Shown one piece after another: positions 31,779 to 42,794 of a stretch of 64,000 nucleotides of DNA (its first letter is position 1; each line of letters opens with the position of its first letter). The translations under genes were made by a program, and so were the position numbers. This DNA comes from Amorphophallus konjac (taxonomy: Eukaryota > Streptophyta > Magnoliopsida > Alismatales > Araceae): NCBI GenBank assembly GCA_022559845.1, contig CM040124.1:68905491-68969490 (forward strand). Direction: 5' to 3'. The notes beneath the pieces were generated by a model. The model had not been told where the DNA came from and ran no database searches. It saw only the letters and a list, made by a program, of their open reading frames with translations.

Positions 31779-34700
31779 CTACGGCAGAGGACGCCGGAAG
31801 ATGTCCCCTAGTTCCAAAAGGCCCAGCGAGGGGTACTGGGTCAATTCCTCCAGACGAGTCTCGGTGGCTGTCAGCTGCAATAACCTCTCGTTGAGTGAAG
31901 CAAGTCGTCCTTCAGCCAGGTCGGCCTCCTCTGTCGTCTGGACTTCTAGGCGCTCGCCTTCCTGCAGCTCGGCCTCGGCCTTAGCTAGTTCCGCACGCAA
32001 TTCATCTATCCGTGCCCTGAGGAGCAGCTGACGTTCCGAGATATTCTCAGCGGCGTCCCTCAGCTGTCCCACCGTCACCTTCAGTGAACTGACGGCAGTG
32101 CGGCAATCTGCCCTCTCCAACTTCACAGCAGCGAGCTGATCGGAAACCTCCCGATTCAGGAAATCCCGCCTGTTGGCGTGCTTCAGCAACATCACAACCC
32201 GTGGGGTCCAATCATCCATGGGGCAACCAAATGCCAGTAGCGGCCGGGAGAGGTGGTCCACCAAGCTTCTCAGCTGTGCATAAGTCAAGTCTGGAGAAGC
32301 TGACATGGCCCGCTGGAGATTATCCAGAGATTGCCATACCATGTCTCCAGAAAATTGTAAGCCCAATGGCGAAGTCTCGGGGAGCCGAAAGTCTACCCTG
32401 CTGTCCACCTCAGCCCAGATGTCGTCGGCCACCCCGAGGGACGTCGACGGCATAGTCTGCACGGCACCCACTCCCGGTCCGACCACTGCAGCCATATCAA
32501 CTGGAGGGACCTCCATAATAACAACTTCTTTGCCCGCCCTTTGGGGTGAATCTGCAATAGCCGTGTCGGCAACAGAAGGCACATGCTCCTCTTGAGTAGT
32601 TTCGCCAGCCGCCAAGGGAAGAGACCCCTCTATAATGGACAAGGCCTGAGTAACATCGGCCTCATCCGCAATAATTTCTCCGGCCTCTATGTCTGAAAGA
32701 CCACTAGGCAACGACAACGATTCTGCACCAGTTGCCAAGGCTTGAACCCCTGCAACCTCAGTCGGAGCGCTAACTTCGGCAGCCACGCCGGACTCCTCTG
32801 AGACCGCTGCAGCAGCATAGGTCCGTGGAAGCCGCAGGGCAATGGGCCGTACAATAGGCGGGAAGGCTGACTGACCCACATCCGTGCCAGGAAGGGGTAT
32901 GCGGATCATTATAGCTGGCGGTATCACCTCAACCTGCATTCCATGTATATACATCAGCCAGCTGGCTTGAAAATTAAAAGAAGTGCTGCAAGTGGGAATC
33001 AGAAAGCTCCATACCTCGACTGGCACTATATTTAGGCCTCCTAAGGTGGCCTCTGAAGATTCAGGCCCCTCTCCTGCAATCGGGTATGATGGCCCGTGCT
33101 CGGCTCCCAATAGCCTCGGAGGGCTAAACGTCGGCAGGTCGCTCTCATAAGTTGATGAAGCCCCGGCGTCCTCAGTCTCGGTGTCAACCATGGGGAACCC
33201 CTCGTCATCGGCCGAGCCGCCGCCATAATCAACCTGTTCAGAAGAGGATGACTCCTCTGCTTGTTCTCGAACCTCAAGTACCTGAGCGGGAACTAGGCTG
33301 CCAGGGGAGGGCCCTCTAACCAGAGCCTCCTCAGCGATCTCTGTCTCGGGAGCACCCGTTGGCGGAATATCTAGGGGCTGGTCCCTTGGAAGCCCTTGCT
33401 CTCCAATGACGACCTCTACCAAGGCGCCAACCTCAGGGAGCAGTGTGGGCCGAATGTCGACTGGAGTCAAAGGACAATAAACGGTCAAGACTTGACTAAA
33501 AATACAACATGTCACTGAGCTCTATAGGCGAGCTGCAAATTACCTTCTGTTTCTCGATGAGGTGTCGGTGAAGGTAAGTCGCCCTCAACAGAGGTCAAGG
33601 GGACTTCCCTCTCCCCGGCGGCAGCTCCGGTTACCGCCTCCAACCCAACAACGGCAGGGACAGTGCCGGCAGCTACTGAAAAGAAAGATGGTCAGCCCAG
33701 GCGGCCGAAACAAGCAAATAAGCCATGCAAGAATAAGAAGTCACCTTCGCCTTCAGGCCCTTGTGTCCGGGCAGCTTCAAATTCAGAAAATGACGGAACT
33801 CGTGGAAGGGGAGCCGTGGACCCTTCCTCAGCGACCTTCCTCCGACGTGCCCGAGTAGCACGGGAGTCTGCCCTCTTGGCTTTCTTAGCCCTGCTAATGG
33901 CCTCCCTGACCTGAGACCTGGTCCGCTTCCGCGAGTCCCCAGGGGGTAATGGCGTCGTGGTCGGAGCCGGCTCTGGAATGTTGAAGTATGAAGGCTTCTC
34001 CGCCTTAGATATCAGCTCCCTACAGTGTCGAGTCGCTCCCGCAGAAAGGCGGGCTGCCAAAAAAAAAAAAACAACACATGAGTAAGAAGATGCACACTGA
34101 ATATAGGAGAAGCAACTCCAGGGCTGAAGAAGAAAACAAGCATTACCTGGCATCCCCGTATATCGAGGACTGAGTGGCCAGTAAAGCAATACTGGCGCCT
34201 TGTCCCGGGAAGCCGCCTCGCGGATCAGCCAGCATACGTCACCAATTGTTTCACTTTTCTCCGTCAGTTGGGCCAAATCTTCATGGCCGCAGGAGGACAA
34301 GTGATGATATAAGCTCAAGTGGTCGAATCCCCAGCCGTCGACATACTTGAAGGATATTTGAAGCTGATGGTTCCGAATGGCTTCTAATGGACTGTCAACT
34401 GAAAGCCCATGAGAATGAAGTAGGGCGAATATCCAGGGGGTGGTGGTGTACAAGTCAGCCCGCCTGTTCTCCCTCCCGATGAAGGTCCGATAAGGATGAA
34501 AATGGTCAATCTCCGGGCGCCAGCTCGCCACAGTAGGAAGAGGTTCTTCCACTGGAAGGGGAATTGTCTGAAGAGCAACCCGGTCACTGCTGACCCGACA
34601 CAATCCCCAGAGGGTCTTCACATAGTCATCCTTCCTGATTTCAGGCATCTTCGGGTCGGACTTGGATGACTTGCCCTTCACAGCTTTCCTGGCCTCTATA

Positions 34701-36904
34701 TATGCCGTCACCTCGGCATTGGACCAGGACTTCAGCTTCTTCAGATATGCGGGATCAATGTCCAGAATGGGCTCCCGCTGGGAATCTAGAAAGCGGCGTT
34801 CGGCAACGTGCCAGCAGTCTTTCCGGAAATTCCGATAAAAACCCGTTCGTGCATTCCACCACTTGATGAAGTCTGGAGTCACTCGGGGAAGACGAGCCGG
34901 GGTTGGCACCCTGAATGATACATCCTCCCGGCGATGAAAGTAATCCCACCATGTGCGGGCTTCCTCTGTAGTCGTCTGACCGGCCCGGTGCCTGTTTGGA
35001 AGATTGAACTGGGCCGCCGAAGAGGGAATTTGTTGGTCATACCCAAAATTCCGACTGAAGCGGAAAGGATAATACGGCTCCAGCCACAGCAAGCCGCTCT
35101 TTCTAAAAACAAGAACACTCGGGCGGATAGACAACGCCCAATCAACCAGTTCCGGTTCCAGGATGGGCCTCGTGCTCTTGCGCCCAGTCAACTCATGAAT
35201 GAACTCCTCTGTCTCAAACAATCGGCACTGCCGCATCCTGTTTACCAGAGGACTAGAGCTGGCAGCCAAGCTCCAGAAATGAAGAACTCCCGGGGAATCT
35301 ACTGGAACTGTAGTCAACTTCCCCCTGATGGCAAAAAGCTGATCCGCCAGTGAGGATGCTTCAGCACTGGCAAATTCAATCATCCGCGGCAGCGGGCGAT
35401 CTGACTGCATTGACCGGGGAGCCGCTTCCGGGAATAGGGTACAGACCCAGGCATTAAAGAAGTGGAGGGGACCAACTATCCTCGAATTCCGGGGAATACG
35501 TGATTTGTGCAAATCCCCCAACATCTTGTATATGAGGCATAAAGCCACGGGGCACAGGGACAGCTTCGTCCCCCAAGCCATCAAACAGGCGGGGTAAATC
35601 GCCTCCGGCCTAATCACCGTCTCGTCCCCTTGGGGAAGGGCGAATGAACAAAGCCAATATGTCAAATACGCAGCACAATGTGTAACTGCGTCAACTCCCG
35701 TGGGATTCGGGCCGGCCTGTCGCCCTCTCCCTGAGATAGCAGGATATGTTGCTTGGCGCCGAGCCCTCTTCTTCCGCACCACCACTGTCGGAACCACTGT
35801 GGGGAAGTCCTCATAGTGCTGTTCCCCACCAAAGAAATATTGAAGCCACGTGCCCATCCGCACGCGCCTCTTTTCGCCGGGCTTTCGCGCTTCCCGCGAG
35901 TCAAGTGTCAGGCGCAGCAGGGTGCGATACGCCTTCATCAGATAACGATAGGCGAAGCCCGTGAAGTAGTTGCCTTCACCATCTGTCTGGTCCTTCAGCC
36001 AATCTGCGAAGCAAACTTCTTCATACGGCTCTCCATCTATCGGCAGGCCGCTCAGCTGAGAAAGGCTCCATAAATCCAATGAAGTTTCACCTTCTGCGGT
36101 GTAGAAAGTATTGTACTCTGGGCAGAAGACTTCAATCATCCCGCAGCATAGGCCTCGGGAGATCGGGTATCTATACCGGGAAGCGTATACACTCTGATAA
36201 ATTCCGGCGTGCACCAAGATGGGGGCGTATTGCCGCAACACAAAGTCAGTGAATTCAACCGCTCCCGGTCTGAAGGCGTGAGCATCGGTGGCTTTGAGCT
36301 CTCCAAACCACCCCACTGAAATTTGATGTTTGAACCGGACCGCCAAGCAGTCCAAAAGAAAAGGCTCATCTCGATATCCCCAATGGAGCGGTGCGAGGAA
36401 CAGACCATATATGGGTTTCTCCCTGTCAACACGGCCAGCAGTTTCGTTCCAGCGAGCTGGTGTGTACTGTGGTGCTCTCGTCAGCATCCCGGCCTCCGGA
36501 GACAGTTCCTGCACCCCTAGCACTGCTCCCCACTTCCTGGGCTCACCCGGGATGTACATGGGTATACCGCAGATGACAGATTCGGCCAAGCTGTCTCGCT
36601 CCGCCAGCAGCGCTCCTTCAGCTCGGCGGACCAGGATTAAATCACGCTTCCCGCCGAGGTTGAAGCGCTCGAGAAACGCCATCAGGTGCTTGTCTTTGGG
36701 GTGATCCTGTCTGATATTGCCCCCTCGGTCATATCTGAATTGGTTGCCGTCGAGGATCAATAAATGGCCGGTGTCGACTGTGTCGGTTTCTGAGTCCGAA
36801 GACTCAGCCACCACGGCTACACGTCGGAGCCCCCGATCAAGGGAATGGACGTTCCCCCATGTCACGGCGACCCGAGATACAGAGGAAGAAGAGCTGGAAG
36901 CCAT
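31779..36904 (-). CDS. Antisense PMD-domain gene inside E4 (multi-exon)
   Basis: Two large minus-strand ORFs (33692-37018 and 31779-33515) join by splicing. Predicted coding exons: 36904-34147, 34053-33745, 33675-33544, 33460-33015, 32933-31779. Each intron (93, 69, 83 and 81 bp) has GT...AG ends and all junction phases agree; total 4800 nt, 1599 residues. The Met at 36904 (MASSSSSSV, AACATGG) follows a splice acceptor TTTTGCAG at 36910; a perfect donor TAG/GTGAGT at 37192 gives a 5' UTR intron. The N-terminal half is a plant mobile domain (aminotransferase-like PMD): HAGIYQSVYASRY, TSLDLWSLSQLSGLPIDG, IRPEAIYPACLMAWGTKLSL. Exon 2 has a basic, nuclear-signal-like stretch (KRTRSQVREAISRAKKAKR). 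The C-terminus is acidic, then coiled coil (32150-31860). PMD proteins act in the nucleus in silencing and development; its role for the element is unknown. Confidence 0.85.
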
Positions 36905-37320
36905 GTTATCTGCAAAACAGAACCCGGAAAAGAACAAACAAAAGTCAGAAATTAGTGGATCGAAACAATATTTCTGACGAAATTTCGGCAGCATCTCCTC
37001 AGCTCGAGGGTTTGCCAAAAAGAAAGCGGAAGCCGTCCACAGAGGGAGCAGCCCCTAAAAGCAGCCATAGGCATTAAGCCAAGGCCGAATGGGACACCCG
37101 AGGGATCTAGCTCCGAGGACAAGTCCTACAAAGAGCCTCCCGGGGCCCGAAGAATGGGTTCAAAACCCGAAGCAATAAACCACTCAACTCACCTACTCAC
37201 AGGCGAAAATCGCCCGAGCTCAGAGCTCACTCGGCGCCGCGAGAGATGGAGAGAGGAATGAGGAGAGAGAAAAAAATATTGCAAATGAAGACTGAAGAAG
37301 AAAAAATGGAGAAGAGAGCC

Positions 37321-37545
37321 TTTTATAGGCCCCCCCTCTCATCTCGTTAAAACGGCGCGCCCCGGAGCGCGCCGTTTTAAGCAAATGGCGCGCCGGGGAG
37401 GGCGCGCCGTTTTAACTCCAGAAAGGGGTAGGGCGCGCCGTAAAGGCCGCGCCGTTTTAACCCCGAAGGCCCAGGGCGCGCCGTAAAGGCCGCGCCGTTT
37501 TAACGCTCGAAGCAAAGGCCGCGCCGTTTTAAGCAACGCCGTCAG
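37321..37545 (-). promoter_or_regulatory. Promoter of the antisense PMD gene with GGCGCGCC/GTTTTAA repeats
   Basis: On the minus strand CTATAAAAGG (37321-37330) is a TATA box about 130 bases before the predicted 5' UTR donor. Upstream (37345-37545) lie about eight GGCGCGCC or GGCCGCGCC cores paired with GTTTTAA/TTAAAAC, e.g. TTAAAACGGCGCGCC and GGCGCGCCGTTTTAA. The LTR U3 has the same cores immediately before its own TATA box. Confidence 0.7.
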
Positions 37546-37664
37546 GCTTCCCGCCTCGTCCGACGGGCATCCGGAGCCAGAATTGAGCGCCGTTCGAGCT
37601 CTCGTCATCACACGAAGCTCATCCGTAGGCACTGCTGCACTCCTGCCTCGCTTGCACCACCCAC

Positions 37665-37678
37665 GTCTGGGGGGCATT
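37665..37678 (+). other. Polypurine tract of E4
   Basis: TCTGGGGGGCATT directly before the 3' LTR start TGTTGGCACTC. G-rich tracts of this kind prime plus-strand synthesis. Confidence 0.8.
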
Positions 37679-39771
37679 TGTTGGCACTCAAAATATGATC
37701 CCTGGCGACCAAGCCGCAAAGACGAATGATACGGCCCACTGAAGCACAGAAGCCGATGAAAATCAACTTATCGAGGGTCCCTCGAGCTGACGAAGCCCCA
37801 AGCCACCTTGAAGGGAACACCGGGGACCTCACCTCAGGAGAGTCAAAGTCAACCCGCAACCAATCGGCAGTGCGATCAAGCCTGCCCAATGATCCGGCAT
37901 CGACTCTGTCATGCCGCTACCCCACATCCGACGTCCGATCAAGGACGACGGTCTACCTTATGATTCTCCGAAAGAGGAAGAATGCCCTCGGCCATCCACA
38001 ACAAGGGGCCGGAGGTTCTGTCAGCAAGAAGATCCCGATCACCCGACACGGGTTCGGCTTCTCGCCCTAGTGAGCCCATTAGCGGCCGATGGATCGCCGT
38101 TCAAGGCGGAATTACCCAGGATGCAGTGCCATCCTGCAAGGAAGCTTCGGACACAGGTCCGTCTTGATGAGAGGCACCAATCACAGTGCCGAAAGTCGTA
38201 CCGACGGGACACCCGTGTGTCCGGACCGGAAGCACACGAAGTTCTGATCAAGGCCGTTCGTCGCGTCAAGAGCTTCGTCAACACCCCGTCAAGGCTCCCC
38301 GAGAGCCAGTACGAGAGAAACAGTCAACTGGAGTCTCCGGAACCATCCCCGGACCCACCGGCCTGGCCGTGCCTGGCAAACAGGTTAAAACGGCGCCGCT
38401 TAAAACGGCGCCGTCAAACCGGCGCGCAAAGATCAAATGGGGGCCTTCCCCGGCGCCGTCAAACCGGCGCGCAAAGATCAAATGGGGGCCTTCCCCGGCG
38501 CCGTCTATCCGGCGCGCAAAGACCAAATAGGGGCCTTCCCCGGCGCCGTCTATCCGGCGCGCAAAGACCAAATAGGGGCCTTCCCCGGCGCCGTCAATCC
38601 GGCGCGCAAAGACCAAATAGGGGCCTTCCCCGGCGCCGTCTATCCGGCGCGCAAAGACCAAATAGGGGCCTTCCCCGGCGCCGTCAACCCGGCGCGCTTC
38701 CTGGGGCGCCGTTTTAACCCAAGGCTATATATAGCCTGTCGAGGAGAGGAGATCAAGAGAGATCCGATCGGGAGAAGAGGCGGATTTGAAAGAAAAAAAA
38801 AGAGAGAATTAGAAAGAAAGAGGAGGAGTCCAGAGAGAAGGGTTGGAGGGTTTTCGTCTATCTGCAGAAGCTCCCGTCCGAACCTCTCGGCGGCCGCCAC
38901 CCTGCTCCATCCGAGCTCCCCGAAGTCGAAGGAGGCCACCTGTTTTCTCATTTGCTTAGGTGGGTTGCCCCGCGATTTCTCCCGGCGACCCTCTTCTTTT
39001 CTCTTTTGGATTTTCCCTGATAGAATGTAAGTGAGACGGGGGGAGGGGCGATGATACGAGCCTTTCCTCCCCCTTCTCCCACCGTTATTTCTGCCCCTTT
39101 CTCTTCGTTCGGATGAGCTTCCTCTGTTAATGTAAAACGGCGACCGTGCGACAACGCCGGCGTCGGAATATGCTTGTATGCATTTTGTCTGTTTACCGTG
39201 GAATGAATGAATGTTTATGTCAGTGGGTTAAAGAGTCTAATGGCCTTACTCTACCTCTGCATCGCTGCCTCCTCTTCCTCCTTGAATTTGTTTTCTGTGG
39301 CCATTGATACGGCGCCGTGGAGGGTGATGTGCGCATGTGCACATCTCTCCGATGATCTGTGCACCAAACGGATGGATGTGAGCATGCCCGGCGTCGGGGT
39401 CATCTCTCCCATCTGCTTCCTTTACTCTCTGTTTACATGTTTACCTGTTTCATGGCGCGAACGAACTCCGTACCCGTCTTCTCCGATGCCGGATACGCCC
39501 TGGTACATCATGGGCTACAGTAATTTCCCCTCTCCCTGGGGCTTTTCCTTTCATGGAATGTCGAAGGTTTCTCCGTCAGAGATATGCGCATGTATGTCTT
39601 ACTGGTCGACCCTGGGCCTGTCCGTTTGCCCCTCCCTCCTGTTTCTGATCATAAACAGAAGGAGGTAAGGCTGTCCCTATAAGCTTGATGTTTGGTTTCT
39701 CTGCATCGTTGTTCTCCGAGCGTTAGCTCGGTGATCGCTCTGTTAACTTGCTAATCCCTCTATGCACATAT

Positions 39772-39809
<38 letters not shown>

Positions 39810-41227
39810 CTGTACGTATCATGATCAGTTTATCAACTGAGTGTGAGTTGCTCCGCGTAGTGTTACCGTCCTTTTAAGGAGATTCGGTGACTGGGGAGAG
39901 GGGAACATCCCCCTTGATTCTTTTATCTTGACCTCCCGGCTCGAGGGATCTATTTGGCAGTAATGGATCTCCGAGGGCCAGTGAGCACACAGAAATTGGG
40001 GGTAATCCCAACACCATAAATCCACAGTCCTTAATGGACTTTGTGGTGGCCGTGAGACGCGTGTGCCCCTCGTAGGCTGGCCCTCGGGGTTCCCTTCTCT
40101 ACTCGGTCGTCCCGACTAGAGTAGTGTGGTGATTTGGGTTGCATGCCCCTCGTAGGCTAGCCCTCGGGGTTTTCGCTCCCACATCGAGTCACCTCACTCA
40201 CTCACCGTTACCCACGGACTCGGTGCCCCTAGCAGGCTAGCCCTCGGGGTTTTTCCTATCCGTTTGGGTCTGCCGGCCGCCGTTGTGCCACCCGGCTTTT
40301 AGGGGTTTACTCCGCCACGTGAGTACTCCCTGCGTCTCCCCGACTATCCTTTGGGATGGGGAGATGCTGCCGAAATTTCGGCTCGAACGAGTTAAGCTCG
40401 GAACAATCGCCTCACGCGAGCCCATGACTCGGCACCGATTCCGATGAATAATCAACTTAATAAAATTCTCAAAACCATCCAAAATCTTAATAAATCTATG
40501 AATAAACCAACGAGGCCCCTGCCTCCTTGAAATCGGGCTAATTCAGCGCGTTCATGCGCGATCACGCTTTAAAACGGCGCGCCCTTCCCGGCGCGGTCTT
40601 CCCGGCGCGGCCTTCCCGGCGCGCCCTTTCCGGCGCGCCCTATCCGGCGCGCCCTTTCCGGCGCGCCCTTCCCGGCGCGCCCCAGCTCCCCACGCCGTTT
40701 TAACGGCCTGCCCCTTTACCTACGGTTATGGCGCCGTTTTAAGCTTTTTACTTACGTTTCAGGGCGCCGTTTCAAGCGTTTTGATCCCTGTCTTCGCATG
40801 CACTGCACCGGTTTCGTTCCGAATCGTGTCGTCGCATCATTCTAACCCCTTTCCCACTTATGGGATGATTTCTTATGCTAATCACAGAGGGGTGCAAGTC
40901 CTTCAACTAATAATCATCATGTAGTTCCCTTTTCCGGCTTCGACAGCCCGATATCTCGGCAATTAATCAAAGGTGTTCCCTCCTCGTGGGGGATGTAATT
41001 AACGTCATAGCCTTTACGGTATGGCGGACTGCTGGTCCCGACCGAACCTCACTCTCGCCCGATAAGGGTCAGAATGAGCGCATCATAAATCGTCACTCAT
41101 GTGACTGGCACGCCCGCGTCGTCAATCAGTCAGTTGATTACTAGTCAGTCAATTGATTGATCGACCCGCGAAATAAATGAATGAAAAATACCAACGAAAA
41201 GGAGCGAAGGAAAAGACGGTCGAAACA
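37679..41227 (+). mobile_element. E4 3' LTR
   Basis: 3549 bp, nearly identical to 15826-19417. Differences seen by eye: one base near 16053/37906, CTG/TTG near 17099/38952, GAAGG/GGAGG near 17189/39042, a missing G near 17260/39112, T/C near 16837/38690, and TGA/CGG near 19125/40937, besides the TA tract. It ends GAAACA at 41227, followed by GCGTG. Confidence 0.95.
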
Positions 41228-41232
41228 GCGTG
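41228..41232. other. Target-site duplication of E4 (GCGTG), right copy
   Basis: Exact match to 15821-15825. Confidence 0.95.
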
Positions 41233-41558
41233 CTGTGCATTGTGCAGACTTGAAGTCTTGCAAGCTGTGCGGTGTTTAGACTTGAAGTTGCTGCAGCTAT
41301 GCAATGTGTAGACTTCCACAAGCAGAGAGATGTAGCAGATAAAATGACTAAACATGCTTTATGCAGTAGATAAAATGACTGAACATCAAATGCAATGAGT
41401 CACAGTGTAAGCAGATAAAATGACTGAGCATCTGAAAGACTGAACATATGAATGACTGCTAAACTGAATCAACAAGGTCTTTCATGCACACATGCATATG
41501 GTGACTTATAGTGTTTGCTATCATCAAAACCAATCATCAAGACCACAGGGGCACAACA
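41233..41558 (-). mobile_element. E3 5' LTR, remaining 326 bp
   Basis: Continues the E3 LTR interrupted at 15825: last TGTGCAGACTT motifs, GCAGATAAAATGACT repeats, and the end GGGGCACAACA at 41558, then the CATCT duplication at 41559-41563. Confidence 0.9.
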
Positions 41559-41563
41559 CATCT

Positions 41564-42717
41564 ATGATTATGGTGCCATTTGTGAAGGTTTGTGGCTCTT
41601 GAAGATCCAGACTATTTGAAGTGGTGAAGGGTTGAGGCTCTTCCTTACTATTGGTGTGAACTTGGGCTTCCTTATGGGCGGGGAGAGGGTCTGGGCTAGC
41701 AACTATTCCTATGTGAGTGGGTGTGGCCTCCTTTCTCAAGGGAATGGGAAGGTCTTGTGGAGATGGGGTGATGATGGTTGGGGCATGGTGCACCCGGGGT
41801 GGTGAGTGAGGTCGAACTTGGGTTGGGAGTGGAAGTAGTGGTGGCCTAGGTTGGGGTAGGGTTGGGGTTGGAAGTGGAAGGTGGGTTGGGCGAGGGGGTT
41901 TAGGTTGGTTGGCCTTGCGAGGTGCATCTTTCTTTGGGGGTGATGGAGGGATAGTGGTGGGGTTCAAGGGAGCTTGTGGGATATGGGTTTGGTGGAGGAA
42001 TTTGGGTTGGGGGGTGGTGGTCGTCATGGGCTTAGGTGGAGGGGTGGTCATGGGGCCCAATTGGGTTTATGAAGCTATGGTTGGGGTAGGAATTTGTAGG
42101 TAGGGTGTAGATGTGGTGGTCGGGATAGGATAGGTGGGAAGTGGTGGGGAATGGGGGATTAGGTTCTTGGGTTGGTCGGGTGGGGATGGTGGAGTTGAAA
42201 TGCTCCTTGGGCTTTGGTGATCCGGGTAGGAGGGGAAACCATATCTTGCCCTAAGTTATTCCTTCATATCCTCCCATGTGGTGAGGGGAGCTTCCCTTCT
42301 AATTATCCTTAAGCCTTCAATTTTAACCCAATGAGTTTGAGCCCTTTTGGTTAGTTGCATTTTGGCACATTGAACCTTCCTATCCTCAGACAGGGGATTT
42401 CTTTCAAAGTAATGGTCCATTGTAGCTTCCCAATCTAAATATTCTCTAGGAAAGGTTCCATCAAAGGTGGGAAGTGGGAGAGGGACCATTCTATCGTCCG
42501 TCCTTGGGGTGGGCCCATTTTCTCCAAGTTGGTTGAGTCGACCCGATATGTTATCAAGCCGCTCATTGGCATATGTCAAGGCCTTCATGAGGTAGTTAAC
42601 ATGGCCAGGGAGGTTATGTGTGTTAGTGGTAGGCATCCCTTGGTGGTTTGGACTTATGGAGAGGGCCGATTGGTAAGGTCGGTATGAGGTGGCCATACTA
42701 GTGGACAAGAGATGCAA
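41564..42717 (-). pseudogene. gag: E2 Gag, N-terminal half
   Basis: Minus-strand Gag starting near 42717 with MATSYRPYQSALSIS and the matrix/capsid-like core LDWEATMDHYFERN ... KRAQTHW, which resembles the Gag of Ty3/gypsy chromoviruses. After residue 153 a TAA interrupts it; the same frame then continues through a long Pro-rich region and meets E3 at 41564, with one more TAA. The remainder is at 3063-4288. The sister copy in E6 (61643-63565) is unbroken over the same region and supports the reading. The Pro/Thr-rich middle is of low complexity and has no assigned function. Confidence 0.8.
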
Positions 42718-42780
42718 CCGAGGACTCTAAATGCATAAACATGCCCCAGGACCAACTTGATAGAGACAAGTTGTGAACTT

Positions 42781-42792
42781 GCTCTGATACCA
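42781..42792 (-). other. Primer-binding site of E2
   Basis: Minus-strand TGGTATCAGAGC, a perfect 12-base complement of the plant initiator-Met tRNA 3' end, two bases from the LTR. Confidence 0.9.
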
Positions 42793-42794
42793 CT

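Noticed and set aside
36905..37018. Start of the antisense PMD protein at the Met near 37018
   Set aside because: The sequence between lies in a predicted 5' UTR intron (donor 37192, acceptor 36910); the Met at 36904 has the better context and follows the acceptor.
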